Below, in pieces: positions 58,214 through 64,000 of a stretch of DNA of 64,000 bases; the first letter of the stretch is position 1; each line of letters begins with the position of its first letter. Made by a program: the position numbers and the translations under genes. Source of the DNA: Tricholomella constricta. Its lineage: Eukaryota; Basidiomycota; Agaricomycetes; Agaricales; Lyophyllaceae. The stretch spans positions 1,364,001-1,428,000 of the forward strand of contig JAACJP010000004.1 of the NCBI GenBank assembly GCA_013368375.1, given 5' to 3'. The notes beneath the pieces were generated by a model, which saw nothing but the letters and a program-made list of their open reading frames with translations, searched no databases and was not told the origin of the DNA.

Positions 58214-61200
58214 TTAGTTGTTCTCGTCTTCCCAAGATCCCATCTTCAAGAAGCGCGCCAAAACTTCTTCGGAGCCGCGCTTGAACAGCTCGACGCCGCG
58301 TGCGGGGTCCCACACGCGTCCGCCCTTCCGTTGGGGCGAGGTGATCGACTGCCCATCCGAGGGCGAAACTGGGCCGACGGATGATGCAGGGGAGCCGAGC
58401 GACGAGTCGTTCGAGGGCTGGCGGGTAACAGTGGTTGCAGAGTGACCGGGAACACGAGCGGGGGACTTCAGAGGTGGAGTGGTAATTTTCGAAGGTCGGG
58501 AATCTAGCAGTGAAGGAGACGTTGCGAGAGAGGACCGAACGTTAGCGGAAAGCGGGGGCGATTCAGGAGCGGGCTTGGGCGAAAGGCGTTGAACTTCCGA
58601 GGCTGGAGGAGATGCGGTAGGTACCGCGGACATGTTTGAAGCATCGTGCAATGTGACGGAGGGAGGCACAGTCGGGCGGCCGGAGGGAGCCCAGTGTCGT
58701 TTACTCGACAACGTGGGTCTCTTGTCAGGGCTCACGCTGTTCCCGTTCTGGGGTGTGGGAGGCGGGCTGGTCGCCTGGACGCCCTGTTCCCGCATTTCCC
58801 GAGTGATGGTTTGGACACTTACATCTCTGTACTGCCCCTCCTTAGCCTCGCTGATGGTGCGGGTCATCGAGACAGACGAGCCTCGCCTGGAGCGGCGCTG
58901 CAAGGCCTTGGCTGACTCGGGCTCACTGTCGTCATCTAAAAGGCTTTCCCCAGCCGCCTGCTCATCAGCGCTATCCTCTCCTTCATCTTCGACATCTCCA
59001 TCCCTACTGCTTGCATCTGCCTTATCATCCCAGCTGCTGCTCGCCCGTTTGTCCCAGTTGTCGTCGTCGAATGCTGGCGCCAACGTTCGGGGCGCGGCCG
59101 GCCGTACTAGCTTCGATGCATACTTTTGGATACTGGGGATGTTGTCCCAGGCATTCGGATATGCGAGCGAAGACGGCAGACCATAAAGTGGCGACAAGAC
59201 GGGCACAGAGCGAGCGGTTTTCATTTCTGGAGTGGTCGGAACCTCGGAAGACGATGTTTGGCTTGTCTGGCCTTCTGGGCTCAGAAATAAAGAAGGCCTG
59301 GGAGAATCTGCAGTGGGGAAGACGCGCCCCGGAAGATGGCGGGGCTTTTCTTCCCAAGGAAAAACGTGCTTTACTTTGGTGCGATCCGGGCTGGGAGTTG
59401 CGCCCTGTTGCTCTTCGCCTGTGACGTCTCGATAGTGACCTTGCCTAATCAAAGGCTCGGGGATTTCAGGACGGGGCAGGGGTTCAAATAAGGTCGTAGA
59501 AGATTCTGAGGCAACGATGCGGGATTGATGTTTGGACGGAGAGGAGTCCCAGGCGTTCGGAAAATATGTGCTGGAAGGAAAAGCGGAAGAAAGCGGAGTG
59601 TTCGTCGGCGGAGGCTCTACAGCAGGATTCCATAAAAGCATAGTGGGAGAATGAGGCCGAGGTGGATCCTGGCGGTGTTCGGGCTGATACTCAGACCGAG
59701 TCGGCTGATTTTGGGAGGATGGGAGAGCCGTCTGGTTCTGTCCGGGTCCTCGCGGCTTGGGTAGAGAAGGACGACTGGATGGGCTTTCTGGCTCTGCATG
59801 AGCCGGGAATGATGAACGTGTTTCATGCTCTATAGAAGGCGTCACTGGGGGCAAGGGAATCGCTTGGAGATGGGGGCTCGGCGGTATTTCGTTCGGTCCA
59901 GGAGTGGGCAGGGTACGCCACCGGGGAGAATCATCTGATAGATTTGTGTGGCGAGCGATAGGTGTATGTGGATCCTCTTCATGGGATAAATCGAGAAGCT
60001 TCTGAGGCATTTTCATCTCTTCTTTCCCATCATTGGTTCCTTGAGGCCATTCTTCCGTCTTGGGTCCATCCTCCGTCGTCTGCAGATCCTTTGTAGGGCG
60101 CATAAGATCTACTCGACCTTCGAGTGGTAAGCTTTGATAAACGCCCTCGGACGGTTTACCATCCTCGGGCTCATCATCGTACGGAGTATGAGACGCAGCA
60201 TTCATGCCCTCGATAGCCAACCGTTTGAGTTCTTCCAAGCTCAGGGGATCATCTGCTGGCGTGGATACCGCGGGGCGCTTCGTCCGTTCATTCCAGGCCG
60301 ATTCGTACCGCTTCATCTCAAATTGGGGTTGACGGGTGACCTGGGAGCGATAGTGCTTGTCATAGACAGCATACCACTGATCCACCAGAGAGTTATAGTC
60401 AAATGCTTGTTGGTGGGGGTCTGCAGCTGGAATGGATTGGCTGGAGAAGGGGGAACGGTAGGAGATAGAGCTCCATGGCTTGTTGGGACCAATGAAATGG
60501 ATGGCTGATATCTGGGAGCCAAATCGCTCATATGCAGGTGCATATCTACGGGAGAAGGTTGAAGTTTACGCGACATGAAGGGAAGATAAGGCAAGAACTC
60601 ACGTATATGCGGCAGTTGGGGTGGTATTGTACGTGAAACTAAGCCTGTTCCAATTCCTCCCTCGCCATTCATTAAGAATTCCCTGATCCCCGCCGTCCCA
60701 GGAACCTCTGGTTTTGAGCAGCTCGACGAGCTCCGTGAATTTGTCCTCTCCAGGAGACAGAACCATTACTCCAGAGTTGAATATATCCGGCCATCCGACG
60801 TCTGGTGCTGCCGAGAATTCGTGAGGTAACGTGAACAAATGCGAAAGGGGACGAATTGGAAGAACATCGGCATCAAGGAAGATGATTTTTGAAAATTGGG
60901 TGAGCCGGAAAACGTGTAACTTTGTAAGGACAGTGGAGAGATCAAGACGACCTATGAGATAAAATTAGCATGGGGTGTAAAAGAGTGATAGAGGTAGGTG
61001 GAGTCCGGAAGAAGTAGTCATCGTGGCGATGCGGACGCGTCTGGAACGTCTCGAAGCATCAGGTTGGTTACAAGGAGGAATCCGTGCCCCGGCGTGGGCG
61101 ACAGACGCGCTGTGGAATGCTATGGTGGTAGTTGTCTTTGGCAGAAACTGCTCACCAAGTAGCGCTAAACCCGCTTTATCCTCCTGGGTAATTACCTCCA

Positions 61201-61411
61201 CGCCAATAACAATGTCAAAAGCTCTCCTAAGAAGCTTGATAGTAGATACGTCGACAGTTTCTGGAGTCACCAAGCATGCGGTCTGAAATTCGACTTCTGG
61301 TGGAACGGCGGGGGTTGGATGAACATCCTTGAGGGCGCCGGCGAGAGCCAGAGCGCCAGGCAGGTAGGAATCTGAAGAAATTAGAGTTACAAAGGCATAA
61401 GGAGCGGCCAT
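58214..61411 (-). CDS. Glycogenin (GT8) with long disordered C-terminus
   Basis: Three exons, complement(61156..61411, 60603..60951, 58214..60545), 978 aa. Self-glucosylating primer of glycogen synthesis. The GT8 domain (1-290) has YAFVTLISSDSYLPGALALA, the metal-binding DxD at 112-114 (FLDADVLP), FNSGVMVLSP, GGDQGILN, and candidate acceptor tyrosines 201/203 (TAAYTYAPAY). About 600 Pro/Ser-rich residues follow. The C-terminal motif RVWDPARGVELFKRGSEEVL and RFLKMGSWED matches the glycogen-synthase-binding peptide. The first intron is 204 bp, four times the local norm, but splicing gives the continuous GRLDLSTVLTKLHVFRL. Known neighbour of the A locus. Confidence 0.92.
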
Positions 61412-61780
61412 GAGACCACGGGGACAGAAGTGGTGACTACAGTGGTGGGTGAAAGTTGAGCACCGTATTGTACACACTCCCTCAGAAATTACGTAACTAA
61501 TAGAAACTTCGATAGCAACTGCTCATCGGACTGGAGCGGGATTCTTATAACGTACAGGTTAACAATAACTGTATCAGATACACTCGATGTATGTAGGACG
61601 GCAACACAGGAGGGATGATGGACCCTGACTCTATGCGAGAATGTCGTGAAAATGCGATCGGCCGTGACTTGGGACGACGTCACAGGATTTCGGCGCTGAG
61701 CACGGCTTGGATGGAGTCGAGCATGCCATTATTCCCTCCTAGTCGACATCTCTGACGACTTCCACTCAGGCCACTGGACA
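61412..61780. promoter_or_regulatory. Divergent promoter region, glycogenin / ABC1 kinase
   Basis: 369 bp between divergent starts. No recognised motif or gene. Confidence 0.4.
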
Positions 61781-63960
61781 ATGGCCCTTTCCTGTCGGCT
61801 GTCCCGTCTGCCCTTGGGCCTGCGGTCGTCCTTGTTCCCAGCACCAAAATCCCATCTTTTTACGACAAGACACGCCTCACTCTGGGCTCGCCAACAATCC
61901 CTGTCTTATTCAAGGTGGCATGCTCATCGAAAGGTTCTATGGCTTATTCCACTGGCAGGCGGGCTAACACTCTACTTGGCCCCACGACCAAAATCCCTCT
62001 TTCCGAGTATATTCGCTTCTCCCACCCTAATTCCATGTCCACCACCCACGCCTGCCGACCACAAGCCCCCCATAAATCCCACCATATTCTCGCCATCCGA
62101 GTCAGATCGTTCCATTATCGCGCGGATACGAGCCTTCCTCCGGAACAAAATTTGGGAACCACTGCTCACGGCTAAACGCTTCATATACCTTTTCGCACTC
62201 TTTGTTCCAGTCATACTATGCAGTCCTATGCTCCTTGTCGGAAAACCGGAGAAGAAGTATCGCGGCGATAGGTGGGGTGCGGTCTGGTGGTATGGACTCC
62301 TCGTGAGCAAAATGGAGGCAGCTGGGCCGACTTTTATCAAGGTACGCCAAAAGTTCCGTTCTGAAATCTATGAATGCTTACTTTTGGGATAGTTGGCACA
62401 GTGGGCAGCTTCACGCGCAGACCTGTTCCCCTCTCTGTTTTGTGAACGGCTTGGGTCATTGCATTCTCAGGGAAGGCCACATTCGTTCGAGCACACCAAA
62501 GAAGTCATTGAGAGGGTCTTTCAACGGCCTTTTGATGAGGTCTTCGAGGAATTTAATGAAACACCAATAGGCACTGGTGCTATTGCGCAGGTACTTTTTT
62601 GGAAGCCTTCATCTTTTTTCCCCCCCATCAAAGCCCATCGTTTTTTCAGGTATACCGAGCAACCCTCAAACACGATCTTATACCACCGTCATATCTTGGC
62701 CCTCGTCGCTCGCGAAAGAAAACGGCAGCAGCCATTGCACCAGCTATTCTCAAAGACCCTCCACCATCCGTTCCCACTGCCTCGGTCGCCATTAAAATTC
62801 TGCACCCCAGTGTTTCGAAAATGATATCGCGGGACCTTGCAATCATGTCTTTCTTCGCCCGCATTATTGACATCCTTCCCGGAATGCATTGGCTGTCCCT
62901 ACCACAGGAGGTTGACGTTTTCGGAGCCATGATGTTTCAACAGTTGGACCTGAGGCATGAGGCCGAGAACCTGCTGGTTTTTGAACACAATTTTTCCAGC
63001 CGAAAGGTTCCGGTCACGTTCCCGAGACCTTTGCAGATATGGTCCACCCGGGATATTCTGGTGGAAGAGTATGAAAATGCTTTGCCGTTAGAGGCATTTC
63101 TAAAAAACGGTGGTGGCCCGTATGATGATCAGGTAGCCACCGTCGGTCTAGACGCGTTTCTGGTAAGTTCATTTCCTTTCCTACGCTCCATCCCTTCATT
63201 ATTCATCTTATTCATTCAGAACATGCTTCTCCTCGATAATTTCGTGCATTCCGACCTACATCCCGGCAATATCCTCATAAAATTCACCAGACCCCCCTCG
63301 ACTGAAGAGCTTCTAAAGAACCTATATCATAGCATGTTCTCCAGTCATGACGAAACTCCTGAGGCTCTCCCAGCTGACGATGTCAACGCTGACCAAATAG
63401 TATCCCGCCTCCGCGCCCTCATCCCTTTTCCCTCCGCATGGCGCGCCGAACTCACCTCGCTCCACGAAGCAGGCTACATCCCCGAGATCGTGTTCATCGA
63501 CGCCGGCTTAGTGACGACACTCGACGCGACGAACCGCAAAAATTTTCTCGACCTCTTCCGCGCCGTCGCTGAATTTGACGGGTACCGCACGGGTCAGCTC
63601 ATGATCGAGCGCTCACGCTCCCCGGAACTTGCGATCGACACAGAGACGTTCGCACTCAAAATGCAACACCTTATCCTTACTGTGAAGCGCAAGACATTTT
63701 CGTTGGGCCAGATCAAAATTTCCGACCTCTTGACTGAGGTGCTCAAGGCGGTGCGCGTACATCATGTCAAGATGGAGGGTGACTTTATCAACACGGTCAT
63801 TTCAATATTGCTGCTGGAAGGCATTGGGCGGCAGCTGGATCCGGGGTTAGATCTGTTTGCCAGTGCTCTGCCAATCTTGAGACAGCTGGGCGGACAAATG
63901 GCTACGAGGGAGTCGATGACGAAGAATCTGCCATCGAGTAATTTGGGAGCTCTGTTGAAG
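61781..63960 (+). CDS. Mitochondrial ABC1/ADCK-type kinase, YPL109C (Cqd1)/ADCK2-like, 3' end outside window
   Basis: Four visible exons, join(61781..62341, 62393..62590, 62650..63162, 63220..63960), 671 codons; a GTATG donor at 63961 shows the gene continues. An Arg-rich N-terminus (mitochondrial) is followed by a hydrophobic segment near residue 50-65 and another near 145-160. Atypical-kinase motifs: PTFIKLAQWAASRADLF (the KxGQ motif read as KLAQ), GTGAIAQVYRA (nucleotide loop), SVAIKILHP (the Lys), DNFVHSDLHPGNIL (catalytic) and VFIDAGLV (metal-binding). Long inserts and the ADCK2-type loop argue for the YPL109C group, tied to coenzyme Q distribution in yeast. YPL109C-like genes are common beside the A locus. 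Confidence 0.88.
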
Positions 63961-64000
63961 GTATGTTTCGATGTTCATTGAAAGAGAAAGTGCCTTGACA

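Noticed and set aside
58632..59186. 184-codon plus-strand frame within glycogenin
   Set aside because: Antisense shadow of the low-complexity Pro/Ser tail; no start context or domain.
1..64000. Transposons, tRNA genes, CRISPR arrays and operons
   Set aside because: No terminal repeats, reverse transcriptase or transposase frames, or tRNA-like box sequences were found; CRISPR and operons do not apply to this eukaryotic DNA.

Overview
The window is nuclear DNA from a mushroom-forming basidiomycete (Agaricomycetes). The genes are dense and cut by many introns of about 50 bp. The order pab1-type aminodeoxychorismate synthase, glycine dehydrogenase, Sec61-gamma, mip, homeodomain genes, beta-flanking gene, glycogenin and a YPL109C-like ABC1 kinase is the A (HD) mating-type chromosome region. 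No pheromone or pheromone-receptor gene was seen, so this is the HD locus only. I could not name the species.

Layout. 0-12 kb: tail of VTA1, an arrestin-like protein, a GNAT acetyltransferase, POP3 (RNase P/MRP), DCD1 (dCMP deaminase) and TTI1. 12-20.7 kb: ABZ1/pab1, a DUF6593 protein, a 2-oxoglutarate/Fe(II) oxygenase, UBC12, a 5-hydroxyisourate hydrolase and RRP1. 21-30 kb: an RSC9/ARID2-type remodeller subunit, ARMH3 and GCV2. 30-41 kb: a mitochondrial PPR protein, SSS1 (Sec61 gamma), COG1, TMEM115, FAM32A and a DDT-domain protein. 41-44 kb: the mitochondrial intermediate peptidase mip1, the classic A-locus border. 44-55 kb: the mating locus itself. 55.8-64 kb: beta-flanking gene, an unrecognised Ala-rich protein, glycogenin and an ADCK2/YPL109C-like kinase that runs off the end.

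The mating core holds five apparently intact homeodomain genes: HD1a(-)/HD2a(+), HD1b(-)/HD2b(+), and an unpaired HD1c(+). Each pair diverges from a promoter under 200 bp. HD1 and HD2 proteins from different alleles are known to heterodimerise through their N-termini to switch on dikaryon development. Three things stand out. HD1c has no HD2 partner and has an N-terminus unlike the other two. The HD1 relationships are mosaic: a resembles b at the N-terminus, b resembles c over the rest. HD1b and HD1c share a GC-AG first intron where HD1a has GT-AG. The two pair promoters also share sequence blocks, including inverted CAATG half-sites.

Exon coordinates were worked out by hand from splice consensus, frame continuity and recalled family conservation. 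Every multi-exon model reported as complete closes in frame. The least certain ends are the first exon of the beta-flanking gene, the COG1 start, and the last exon of the 2OG oxygenase.
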